Source: Candidatus Kuenenbacteria bacterium CG10_big_fil_rev_8_21_14_0_10_36_11 (GTDB taxonomy: Bacteria; Patescibacteriota; Patescibacteriia; UBA2196). From it: a stretch of 8,049 nucleotides of DNA. The stretch lies in NCBI GenBank assembly GCA_002778535.1, contig PFBP01000049.1, positions 1 through 8,049 of the forward strand, in the 5' to 3' direction. Both the position numbers and the translations under genes were made by a program. The notes under the pieces are model-generated. The model ran no database searches, was not told the DNA's origin, and saw nothing but the letters and a program-made list of their open reading frames with translations. This document shows positions 1 through 4,656 of this stretch, one piece after another; the stretch's first letter is position 1; each line of letters opens with the position of its first letter.

Positions 1-1
1 A

Positions 2-193
2 GTTGACGGCGCATACCAAGAAGATGAGAAAGAAATAAAAATGAAAATTCCTCATGCAGTTGGCGAAACAATAGAATATAGCGAACCGAAATGGCGAGGC
101 ATAAACGACGAAGAAACAGTGCGAAGAATGACCGATATTGAATTTTGGGGAAAATTGAGAGAACAGGTTAAAGAGTTGGTTGAAAAAACTTAA
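2..193 (+). CDS. 3' end of an unrecognised protein-coding gene (partial)
   Basis: The reading frame is open from the window edge to a TAA at 191-193 and gives 63 C-terminal residues, beginning VDGAYQEDEKEIKMKIPHAV and ending LREQVKELVEKT. It is rich in Glu, Lys and Arg and looks like a soluble protein ending in an amphipathic helix. I do not recognise the family, and no catalytic motif is visible in this fragment. Coding is supported by the lack of in-frame stops, a plausible acidic/basic composition and the hairpin at 200-220 starting 6 nt after the stop. The start and most of the protein lie upstream of the window. Confidence 0.6.
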   Translation, partial: VDGAYQEDEKEIKMKIPHAVGETIEYSEPKWRGINDEETVRRMTDIEFWGKLREQVKELVEKT

Positions 194-199
194 AAGCGG

Positions 200-220
200 C
201 GTGCCAACTTCGTTGGCACG
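200..220. repeat. Perfect 9-bp hairpin just after the partial gene
   Basis: CGTGCCAAC (200-208) and GTTGGCACG (212-220) pair perfectly around a TTC loop, 6 nt after the upstream stop codon. No T-tract follows, so it is not a classical rho-independent terminator. It may protect or define the 3' end of the transcript, or may simply be the first of the GC-rich palindromes clustered here. Confidence 0.6.
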
Positions 221-244
221 AAATTCGGCGGCGGCGGAAAGCGA

Positions 245-354
245 GGGCGGGCAAAAGCTTGTCCCGTGCCGCGACACGGGGTTCCTTCCCCCCCAACCCC
301 CCGCCCGCCTCGCTACGCGAAGCGTTGCGGGCAGGCCTTCCTTTTTGCCCGCCC
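245..354. repeat. GC-rich cluster of nested inverted repeats
   Basis: This stretch is much richer in GC than its surroundings. GGGCGGGCAAAA (245-256) is the inverse of TTTTGCCCGCCC (343-354). Inside are CCCGTG/CACGGG (263-268/275-280) and a hairpin with arms GCCCGC (303-308) and GCGGGC (327-332), plus an inner CGCT/AGCG (311-314/321-324). The block 304-335, read on the minus strand, starts CCTGCCCGC and ends GGCGGG. The same ends delimit the module at 4622-4642 at the end of folD, so this appears to be a repeat family. Open reading frames across the block are likely spurious, with Pro/Arg-rich translations caused by base composition. Confidence 0.65.
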
Positions 355-465
355 GAGCGATTGGATTTCAGAATTCGCAGTCCGGATTTTGCTCAAAGAA
401 AGTTCGGATTTTAACCAAAAGACACCGAATCTATATTTTATATTTTATTTTTAACTTCTAATCTT

Positions 466-939
466 ATGACCCCAAACATTTTATTATCCTGGCGGTTTCC
501 AGAATATAGCGCCTACAGCCGGAAAAAATCATGGTATGTCTGGGCCGGTATATTTTTTCTCGGCCTATTATGCTACGCGATTTTCACTGCCAATTTTCTT
601 TTTGGCCTAATTATTATCATGGCCGCAATTATTCTTTTTGTGAATCAAAATCAAAAACCGCAAAATTTAAATTTTTCCCTGTCAGAAAAAGGGCTTATCA
701 TTGAAGACAAAATTTATCCTTACGCGGAAATAAAAAAATTCTGGCTTTTATACGAACCGCCAGAAGTAAAAAATATTTATTTTGAATTTAAATCATCATT
801 CAAACCGATTTTAATGATTCCTTTAGAAAATCAAAATCCGCTTAAAGTCAGGGAAGTTTTAAAAAAATATTTAGCCGAGGATTTGGAAAAAGAAAATGAA
901 TCAACAAGCGAAGCATTGGCTAGAGTGTTGAAATTGTAA
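466..939 (+). CDS. Small membrane protein with two transmembrane helices and a C-terminal soluble domain, function unknown
   Basis: The protein has 157 residues. A short N-terminal segment with basic residues (R10, R19, K20, K21) precedes two adjacent hydrophobic helices at about residues 24-40 and 42-60. A soluble, beta-rich stretch follows (about 67-125), then a charged helix ending in EALARVLKL. Two N-terminal helices followed by a small beta-rich domain resemble small PH-like membrane proteins of unknown function that are common in reduced bacteria, but that assignment is by layout only. The ATG at 466 is chosen because it precedes the membrane hairpin and no upstream in-frame alternative is better. 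No Shine-Dalgarno sequence is present (AACTTCTAATCTT before ATG). The gene stands alone, with repeat elements on both sides. Confidence 0.75.
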   Translation: MTPNILLSWRFPEYSAYSRKKSWYVWAGIFFLGLLCYAIFTANFLFGLIIIMAAIILFVNQNQKPQNLNFSLSEKGLIIEDKIYPYAEIKKFWLLYEPPEVKNIYFEFKSSFKPILMIPLENQNPLKVREVLKKYLAEDLEKENESTSEALARVLKL

Positions 940-960
940 AACAAAATTACAAAATAATAT

Positions 961-1065
961 TTTTGTCATTCCCGCGAGTTCTAATTTGCCAGTGGCAAAT
1001 AGAACGGGAATCCTAGCGCTTTAGCAATTCCATGGGATCCTGACTTTCGTCAGGATGACAGAAAA
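961..1065. repeat. Composite palindromic repeat, about 105 bp, with one hairpin nested in another
   Basis: The ends form an imperfect inverted repeat (TTTTGTCAT at 961-969; ATGACAGAAAA at 1055-1065). Within it, ATTCCC (968-973) pairs with GGGAAT (1006-1011) and encloses a second hairpin: GTTCT (978-982), A bulge, ATTTGCC (984-990), AGT loop, GGCAAAT (994-1000), AGAAC (1001-1005). A third hairpin, ATCCTGAC/GTCAGGAT (1037-1044/1049-1056) with loop TTTC, closes the element. The GTCATTCCCGCG...GGGAATCC and CTGACTTTCGTCAG modules resemble intergenic repeats widespread in bacteria. It lies between an upstream gene and a tRNA, and may end the 466-939 transcript. Confidence 0.75.
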
Positions 1066-1111
1066 GGCATTTTTAAAAGACGAATTTGCTGAAAAAACAT
1101 TATATTTTCTA

Positions 1112-1183
1112 GTCCCCATAGTTCAATGGATAGAACATGAGATTGCGGATCTCAAAATCCAGGTTCGACTCCTGGTGGGGACA
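1112..1183 (+). tRNA. tRNA-Arg, anticodon GCG
   Basis: A full cloverleaf is visible. The acceptor is GTCCCCA (1112-1118) with TGGGGAC (1176-1182), and A73 is at 1183. The D stem is GTTC/GAAC (1121-1124/1133-1136) with GG in the loop. The anticodon stem is TGAGA/TCTCA around loop TTGCGGA (1143-1149), and the T stem is CCAGG/CCTGG (1159-1163/1171-1175) with loop TTCGACT. All stems pair perfectly. The anticodon GCG (1145-1147) reads CGC and, by wobble, CGU. A20, C35, G36 and A73 agree with arginine identity, and G36-G37 would suit m1G37 formation. CCA is not encoded. A TATATT sequence at 1101-1106 ends 5 nt before the tRNA but has no convincing -35 partner. Most bacteria read CGU/CGC with ACG (inosine) instead. 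Confidence 0.96.
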
Positions 1184-1198
1184 AATAAGCCCAAAAAC

Positions 1199-1227
1199 TT
1201 GACACTTTTAATTTTTATTAGTAGTAT
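1199..1227 (+). promoter_or_regulatory. Putative sigma-70-type promoter for ssrA
   Basis: A perfect TTGACA (1199-1204) is followed after 17 nt by TAGTAT (1222-1227), which matches 4 of 6 positions of TATAAT. Transcription would begin near 1234, about 52 nt upstream of the mature tmRNA 5' end. That leader would be removed by RNase P. TATAGA (1225-1230) is an alternative -10, but with a 20-nt spacer. The position between a tRNA and the tmRNA fits a dedicated promoter. Confidence 0.5.
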
Positions 1228-1285
1228 AGAATTGAAAAATTAAGAAACTTTAAAATTTTAATTTTGATTTTTGAATTTATATTCT

Positions 1286-1683
1286 GGGGGTGTTTTAATT
1301 TGATAGCTGATTTTTTTAAATCTCGCAAGCAGAGCTCTAAAAATCTCTTTAAACTTTTTAGGCATCATATAAATGCCAACATTTTAGGCAAGGCAAAACA
1401 AAGTTTGGTTAATTTAGCCAACGCTTTTAATTTTGCGCCTGCTTACGCAGTAGCTTAAAACCTATTGCCATCCAATTAGCTGATTCTTGCTTGAGCTAAA
1501 TTGGGTGTTATATTCAGCAAGATAGTTAAACAGACGCCCGGCTGTTTAATGAATTTATGGGCTTAAGCCAAGGCTGTTTTGTTAGTTTTTTAGGCCTTGG
1601 CTGAATCTTAAAAGCTAACTAAACTTGTAGACAGATTTAAAATTATTTGTTAGACGCCGGTGAAATTCCGACCACCTCCACCA
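1286..1683 (+). ncRNA. ssrA: tmRNA (transfer-messenger RNA), trans-translation ribosome rescue
   Basis: The RNA rescues stalled ribosomes and adds a degradation tag. The tRNA-like ends are GGGGGTG (1286-1292) and CACCTCC-A-CCA (1673-1683), with CCA encoded. The pair G3-U70 is the alanine identity signal. Helix 2 is a perfect 10-bp pairing, TTTTAAATCT (1314-1323) with AGATTTAAAA (1633-1642). Three H-type pseudoknots can be traced. In the first, 1472-1481 pairs with 1494-1504 and loop 1485-1490 with 1517-1522. In the second, 1526-1533 pairs with 1542-1549 and loop 1536-1539 with 1559-1562. In the third, 1566-1574 pairs with 1594-1602 and loop 1581-1590 with 1610-1619. The tag frame ends NFAPAYAVA and stops at TAA 1456-1458. 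Candidate resume codons are GCA 1393, GCC 1417 and GCT 1423. CTAACTAAACTTGTAGA (1615-1631) matches the conserved segment before the T arm. The T loop TGAAATT and a C-A mismatch in the T stem are atypical. The length of 398 nt is normal. Confidence 0.96.
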
Positions 1684-1687
1684 ACCT

Positions 1688-2233
1688 ATGCAAATCAGAA
1701 GATACAAATCATTTAGAAAACCAGTTTTAGAAAAGCGCACTCGCTATAATGAAATGATCAGAGTGCCGCAAATTCTTTTGATTGATGAGAATGGCCAAAA
1801 TGTGGGGGTCAAAAATAGCAGGGCGGCTTTAGCGCAGGCCAAAGAATTGGAATTGGATTTAGTAGAAGTCAATCCGGTGGCAAATCCGCCCGTGTGTAAA
1901 ATAATGGACTTTGGCAAATTTAAATATGAACAGGAAAAACTGGCGCACAAACAAAAAGTAGCCAGCAAAAAAACAGATCTCAAAGGCATCAGGTTATCAT
2001 TTAAAATCAAAGGCGGCGATTTGGAAAATCGGCAAAATCAGGCGCAAAAATTCTTAACTGAAAACAATCAGGTAAAAATTGAATTGATTTTAAAAGGCCG
2101 GGAGCGCGCTTACGCTGATAATGCCAAGAAAATAATTGAAGATTTTATCAGATATTTTGGCGAGAATGTCAAAGTCATGCAGCCTATCCAGCGCCAGGGT
2201 GGAAAGTTTTCAGCTGTCATCGCGCCAAAATAA
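1688..2233 (+). CDS. infC: Translation initiation factor IF-3
   Basis: IF-3 binds the 30S subunit, prevents premature joining with 50S and checks initiator tRNA and start codon. The 181-residue protein matches the family's usual length. A basic N-terminal tail leads into RYNEMIRVPQILLIDENGQ (residues 19-37, typical IF-3 N-domain start). The family signature follows as PPVCKIMDFGKFKYE at 67-81. A lysine-rich linker (84-98) separates the C-domain, which ends QRQGGKFSAVIAPK. The start chosen is ATG 1688, giving the normal basic tail; ATG 1754 (MIRVPQ) would remove it. This start lies only 4 nt after the CCA of the tmRNA gene, so no room exists for a Shine-Dalgarno sequence in the spacer. It is followed by rpmI after 18 nt, the classic infC-rpmI-rplT order. 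Confidence 0.97.
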   Translation: MQIRRYKSFRKPVLEKRTRYNEMIRVPQILLIDENGQNVGVKNSRAALAQAKELELDLVEVNPVANPPVCKIMDFGKFKYEQEKLAHKQKVASKKTDLKGIRLSFKIKGGDLENRQNQAQKFLTENNQVKIELILKGRERAYADNAKKIIEDFIRYFGENVKVMQPIQRQGGKFSAVIAPK

Positions 2234-2251
2234 TTTTATTTTTTAAATACT

Positions 2252-2440
2252 ATGAAACAAAAAACTATCAAATCATTGACCAAAAGATTTAAAGCCACAA
2301 AAAAGGGCAAACTTTTAAAACGCAAAGCTGGCCAGAATCATTTGAACAGCAAAGAATCAGGCAAAACCACGAGAAGCAAAAGAAATGACTGGATTGTGGC
2401 CAAGGATTCCACAAAAAATATTTTAAGACTTATAAAATGA
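2252..2440 (+). CDS. rpmI: Large ribosomal subunit protein bL35
   Basis: This 62-residue, very basic protein shows the L35 pattern KSLTKRFKATKKGKLLKRKAG (residues 7-27) followed by H30 and the SKE-GKTTR-KR segment. It is a structural protein of the 50S subunit. The length is typical for the family (about 62-66). It sits 18 nt after infC. The start has only an AT-rich leader (TTTTTTAAATACT before ATG). The gene ends with TGA, and this stop lies within the left arm of a hairpin (2437-2465), so repeat sequence reaches into the very end of the gene. Confidence 0.96.
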   Translation: MKQKTIKSLTKRFKATKKGKLLKRKAGQNHLNSKESGKTTRSKRNDWIVAKDSTKNILRLIK

Positions 2441-2485
2441 CATCTTCTTTTAAAAAAGATGTCATCCTGAACTTGATTCAGGATC
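2437..2485. repeat. Two adjacent hairpins overlapping the rpmI stop codon
   Basis: ATGACATCTT (2437-2446) pairs with AAGATGTCAT (2456-2465), with an inner TTTT/AAAA able to extend the stem. ATCCTGAA (2464-2471) pairs with TTCAGGAT (2477-2484). The second module (GTCATCCTGA...TCAGGATCC) belongs to the same general repeat family as the one at 1037-1059. The hairpins fall between rpmI and rplT and could cause partial termination or RNA processing inside the operon. A TATAAT at 2489-2494 follows directly, but only a poor -35 candidate (CTGAAC, 2467-2472) is available, so a promoter for rplT is only a possibility. Confidence 0.7.
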
Positions 2486-2562
2486 CCCTATAATTAAAAT
2501 GAGTCTTGTTGGTTATTTTATCACCAGTATGTTGGTATTATTAACTGATTACTTTTACTATT

Positions 2563-2919
2563 ATGCCAAGAGTTAAACGAGGCAATGTCAGGACAAAAAA
2601 ACGGCGCGCTGTATTAAGCCAAACCAAAGGCTATATGTGGGGCCGTAAGAATCTAATTAAACAAGCCAAAACAGCCATCAATAAAGCCGGAGTGTTTGCT
2701 TTTCGCGACCGCCGGGCAAAAAAAAGAGTCAGGCGCGGATTATGGCAGATTCAATTGGGCATAGCTGCAAAAAATCACGATCTATCATATTCTAAAATTA
2801 TTCATCTGTTTAAATCAAAAAACATTGCTTTGGACAGAAAAATTTTAGCTGATTTAGCCGTCAATGAGCCAGCCTTATTCACCAAAATGATTGAACTAAT
2901 TGGCAAGCCCGGCAAATAA
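2563..2919 (+). CDS. rplT: Large ribosomal subunit protein bL20
   Basis: bL20 binds 23S rRNA early in 50S assembly and in several bacteria represses its own operon. The 118-residue sequence starts MPRVKRGNVRTKKRRAVL, has the conserved KGYMWGRKNL (22-31), AFRDRRAKKRVRRGLW (46-61), LSYSKIIHLF (74-83) and ALDRKILADLAVNEP (89-103), and so is full length. The 122-nt gap from rpmI holds two hairpins and AT-rich sequence. No clear copy of a known L20 leader structure was recognised. The start is ATG 2563, again without a Shine-Dalgarno sequence. A strong terminator begins 9 nt after the stop. Confidence 0.97.
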   Translation: MPRVKRGNVRTKKRRAVLSQTKGYMWGRKNLIKQAKTAINKAGVFAFRDRRAKKRVRRGLWQIQLGIAAKNHDLSYSKIIHLFKSKNIALDRKILADLAVNEPALFTKMIELIGKPGK

Positions 2920-2928
2920 AATTGATAT

Positions 2929-2967
2929 AACTAAAAACCAGGGCTATTTGGCCCTGATTTTTAGTTT
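2929..2967. terminator. Rho-independent terminator of the infC-rpmI-rplT operon
   Basis: CAGGGC (2939-2944) pairs with GCCCTG (2951-2956) around loop TATTTG. The stem extends through one mismatch into AACTAAAAA (2929-2937) with TTTTTAGTT (2958-2966), giving 15 pairs. The right arm provides the T-rich tail, and the A-rich left arm makes it usable from the minus strand as well. It starts 9 nt after the rplT stop. Confidence 0.88.
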
Positions 2968-3070
2968 GTATTCATGGGGAGTGACATTAACCACGCGAAT
3001 TTTCATATTTTTAGGGTATTGCGCTATCCCTATTTGCTATAAGTATAGCATACTTTTTAAAAAAAGTCAA

Positions 3071-3117
3071 AATTCAAAATTTATTCACAATTCAAAATTT
3101 ATTCGCAATTTATTCGC
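3071..3117. repeat. Short AT-rich tandem repeat in the spacer before the glutaredoxin gene
   Basis: An 18-nt unit, AATTCAAAATTTATTCRC, occurs twice head to tail (3071-3088, 3089-3106) and is followed by a shortened copy AATTTATTCGC (3107-3117). Further scattered ATTCGC words follow to about 3146. The 2968-3233 spacer also contains the palindromes GCTATAAGTATAGC (3036-3049) and GTTAATAATTAAC (3196-3208), and a small hairpin AGAGC/GCTCT (3210-3214/3220-3224) just before the next gene. No coding sequence is supported in this spacer. Confidence 0.55.
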
Positions 3118-3233
3118 ACTATTATTATATTCGCATAATTCGCAATAATTTAAAATTTGCTTATTTTTTAAAAAAGTGATAACCTAAATTTACTTGTTAA
3201 TAATTAACCAGAGCCAATCGCTCTTTTCAAAAT

Positions 3234-3488
3234 ATGGCAGAAAAAAAAATCACTATCTATTCCACCCCTGTTTGCGGCTATTGCAAAATGACCAAACAAT
3301 ATCTGACAGATAATCATATCAACTATGAGGATACTGATGTTTCTAATGATGAAGCCGCGGCCGAACTAATGATTAAAAAATCAGGCCAGATGGGCGTGCC
3401 AGTCATCATAATTGAACAAAACGGCCAAGAAGAAATCATTGTCGGATTTCAAAAAAATAAATTAGCTGAAATATTAAATATAAACTAA
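3234..3488 (+). CDS. Glutaredoxin-like protein (CGYC active site)
   Basis: This 84-residue thioredoxin-fold protein resembles the small glutaredoxin/NrdH-YruB group, which reduces disulfides of partner proteins in the cytoplasm. The first strand KITIYST leads to the redox motif C14-G-Y-C17 at the start of helix 1. The cis-proline is in GVPV (P56), and the C-terminal IIVGFQKNKLAEIL (68-81) matches the GF...L motif of the family. No signal peptide is present, so it is cytoplasmic. The ATG at 3234 lies right before the first strand. It leads a tight cluster: the DsbA-like gene starts 12 nt downstream. Which reductant it uses cannot be told from the sequence. Confidence 0.93.
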   Translation: MAEKKITIYSTPVCGYCKMTKQYLTDNHINYEDTDVSNDEAAAELMIKKSGQMGVPVIIIEQNGQEEIIVGFQKNKLAEILNIN

Positions 3489-3500
3489 AATTATAATCTT

Positions 3501-4235
3501 ATGTCAGAACAAACCTCTAACAACGCACAAAAAAAATTTATCACTGATTCGCCAAAATTAAATTTTTTCTTAGGTTTAGTTTTGGGAGTAGCCATTATTT
3601 CCACAGCCGGTTTTTTTAGCTTGGGTTTGGCCAAAAAATCAAACAATAATCAAGCCAACAACAATCAAAATAATGGGGAGCAGGTAGCTGGCGAACAAGC
3701 CGAGCAGCCAGAGATAAAAGTTGATTTAAAAATAGCGGAAACCGATCATGTGCTTGGCGATAAAAACGCACCCATAAAAATTTTTGAATTTTCAGATTTT
3801 CAGTGCCCTTATTGCGCCAGGCATCATGAGACTTTAAATAAAATCGTAGCAGATTACAAAGGCCAGGTGGCCTGGATTTTTAAACAGTTTCCTATTCAAT
3901 CGCATCCTTTAGGTTTGCCAGGCGCTTTGGCTTCAGAATGCGCGGCTGAACAGGGAAAATTCTGGGAAATGGCTGATATGATTTTCAAAAATCAGACAAC
4001 TTTAACAACAGAAAGTTTTGCCAAATTTGCCCAGAGTTTAGGCTTGGACACGGAAAAATTTAATACTTGCTATAAGGATGAAAAATATAAAGAAAAAATC
4101 GCGGCTGATTATAATTTAGGCATTGACAGCGGGGTCCAGGGCACGCCTTCTAATTTTGTTAATAATCAGTCAGTGCCAGGCGCTGTGCCTTATGAAGAAT
4201 TTAAACAAATTATAGAACAATTATTAAAAAAATAA
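3501..4235 (+). CDS. Membrane-anchored DsbA-like thiol-disulfide oxidoreductase (thioredoxin-fold)
   Basis: The 244-residue protein has a short cytoplasmic tail and a transmembrane anchor at about 21-43 (FFLGLVLGVAIISTAGFF). A low-complexity N/Q/E linker (48-70) leads to a DsbA/Thioredoxin_4-type domain from about 73. The active site is C102-P-Y-C105 in FEFSDFQCPYC, and the cis-proline is P216 in QGTPSNFV. Two further cysteines, C147 in SECAAEQGKFWEM and C190 in FNTCYKDEKY, are typical of this subfamily and may form a structural or regulatory disulfide. It probably introduces or repairs disulfides in secreted proteins on the outside of the membrane. It lies 12 nt after a glutaredoxin gene and 4 nt before the next gene. 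The membrane partner that reoxidises it is not in the window. Confidence 0.93.
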   Translation: MSEQTSNNAQKKFITDSPKLNFFLGLVLGVAIISTAGFFSLGLAKKSNNNQANNNQNNGEQVAGEQAEQPEIKVDLKIAETDHVLGDKNAPIKIFEFSDFQCPYCARHHETLNKIVADYKGQVAWIFKQFPIQSHPLGLPGALASECAAEQGKFWEMADMIFKNQTTLTTESFAKFAQSLGLDTEKFNTCYKDEKYKEKIAADYNLGIDSGVQGTPSNFVNNQSVPGAVPYEEFKQIIEQLLKK

Positions 4236-4239
4236 TTTT

Positions 4240-4494
4240 ATGCCCGAAGAATTTATTGGCAAAGCGACTCATTACTTTGACAAAATTTCAGTGGCAGCCA
4301 TCAAATTAACAGGCGATTTAAAATCTGGCGACCAGATTCATCTGGTCGGCCATGGCGCTGATTTTACTCAAACCGTTGCTTCTATGCAAGTAGACGGCCA
4401 GGAAGTGACAGCGGCCAAAGCTGGTGATGAAATTGGTTTAAAAGTGGATAGCAAAGCCAAAGAAGGCGTAGATGTCTATTTGGTCAAGGAATAG
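4240..4494 (+). CDS. Stand-alone EF-Tu domain-II-like beta-barrel protein
   Basis: This 84-residue protein resembles only domain II of translational GTPases: FIGKATHYFDKISVAAIKL (5-23), then LKSGDQIHLVGHGADFTQTVASMQVDGQEV (27-56) and AKAGDEIGLKVD (59-70). The phrase DFTQTVASMQVDGQEV followed by a GDEIGLKV loop is the usual pattern of this barrel. There is no GTPase domain and no P-loop, so it cannot work as an elongation factor by itself. Small proteins of this kind are usually annotated as elongation factor-like, with unknown role. It begins 4 nt after the DsbA-like gene and is therefore likely translated from the same message. The stop is TAG at 4492-4494. Confidence 0.85.
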   Translation: MPEEFIGKATHYFDKISVAAIKLTGDLKSGDQIHLVGHGADFTQTVASMQVDGQEVTAAKAGDEIGLKVDSKAKEGVDVYLVKE

Positions 4495-4571
4495 TCAAAA
4501 TAATAAAAATTCTTAAATAAATTATTTGAAAAAATAAGAGACTGATTTGTGATAAATAAAAATTCCGTAGG

Positions 4572-4596
4572 GACAGGGCTAGACCTGTCTTTTTTT
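4572..4596 (+). terminator. Rho-independent terminator after the glutaredoxin-DsbA-barrel cluster
   Basis: GACAGG (4572-4577) pairs with CCTGTC (4584-4589) around loop GCTAGA and is followed directly by a run of seven T (4590-4596). It lies about 77 nt after the last stop of the cluster. The minus-strand orientation lacks an immediate T-run, so it is a weaker candidate for ending the folD transcript coming from the other side. Confidence 0.75.
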
Positions 4597-4602
4597 GTTT
4601 AT

Positions 4603-4656
4603 TTTGTAAAGGCAATTCATGCCTGCCCGCCGAAGTGGCGGGAATTGCCCCTACAA
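4603..4656. repeat. Nested palindromic repeat forming the 3' end of folD
   Basis: The outer arms TTTGTAAAGGCAATTCATG (4603-4621) and AATTGCCCCTACAA (4643-4656) match the 34-bp palindrome at 4898-4931, with GG changed to AA in the left arm. They are split near the centre by a 21-bp module (4622-4642) that itself forms CCCGCC/GGCGGG (4626-4631/4637-4642). That inner module shares its ends with the block at 304-335. The folD stop TGA (4619-4617) lies in the outer left arm, so the last 12 residues of FolD come from the repeat. Confidence 0.8.

Noticed and set aside
180..461. Open frames encoding Pro/Arg-rich peptides over the GC-rich block
   Set aside because: They overlap hairpin repeats, have composition-driven translations without any domain, and start inside the preceding gene.
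1055..1243. Open frame across the tRNA gene
   Set aside because: It runs through a perfect tRNA-Arg cloverleaf, so it is not a gene.
1264..1458. A 64-residue open frame before infC
   Set aside because: It lies within the tmRNA; only its end is translated, as the proteolysis tag.
3071..3146. A CRISPR array in the spacer before the glutaredoxin gene
   Set aside because: The units are head to tail, AT-rich and only two to three in number, without unique spacers or cas genes.
2900..3148. Open frame overlapping the end of rplT
   Set aside because: It passes through the rplT terminator and an AT-rich tandem repeat, and the translation has no protein-like pattern.
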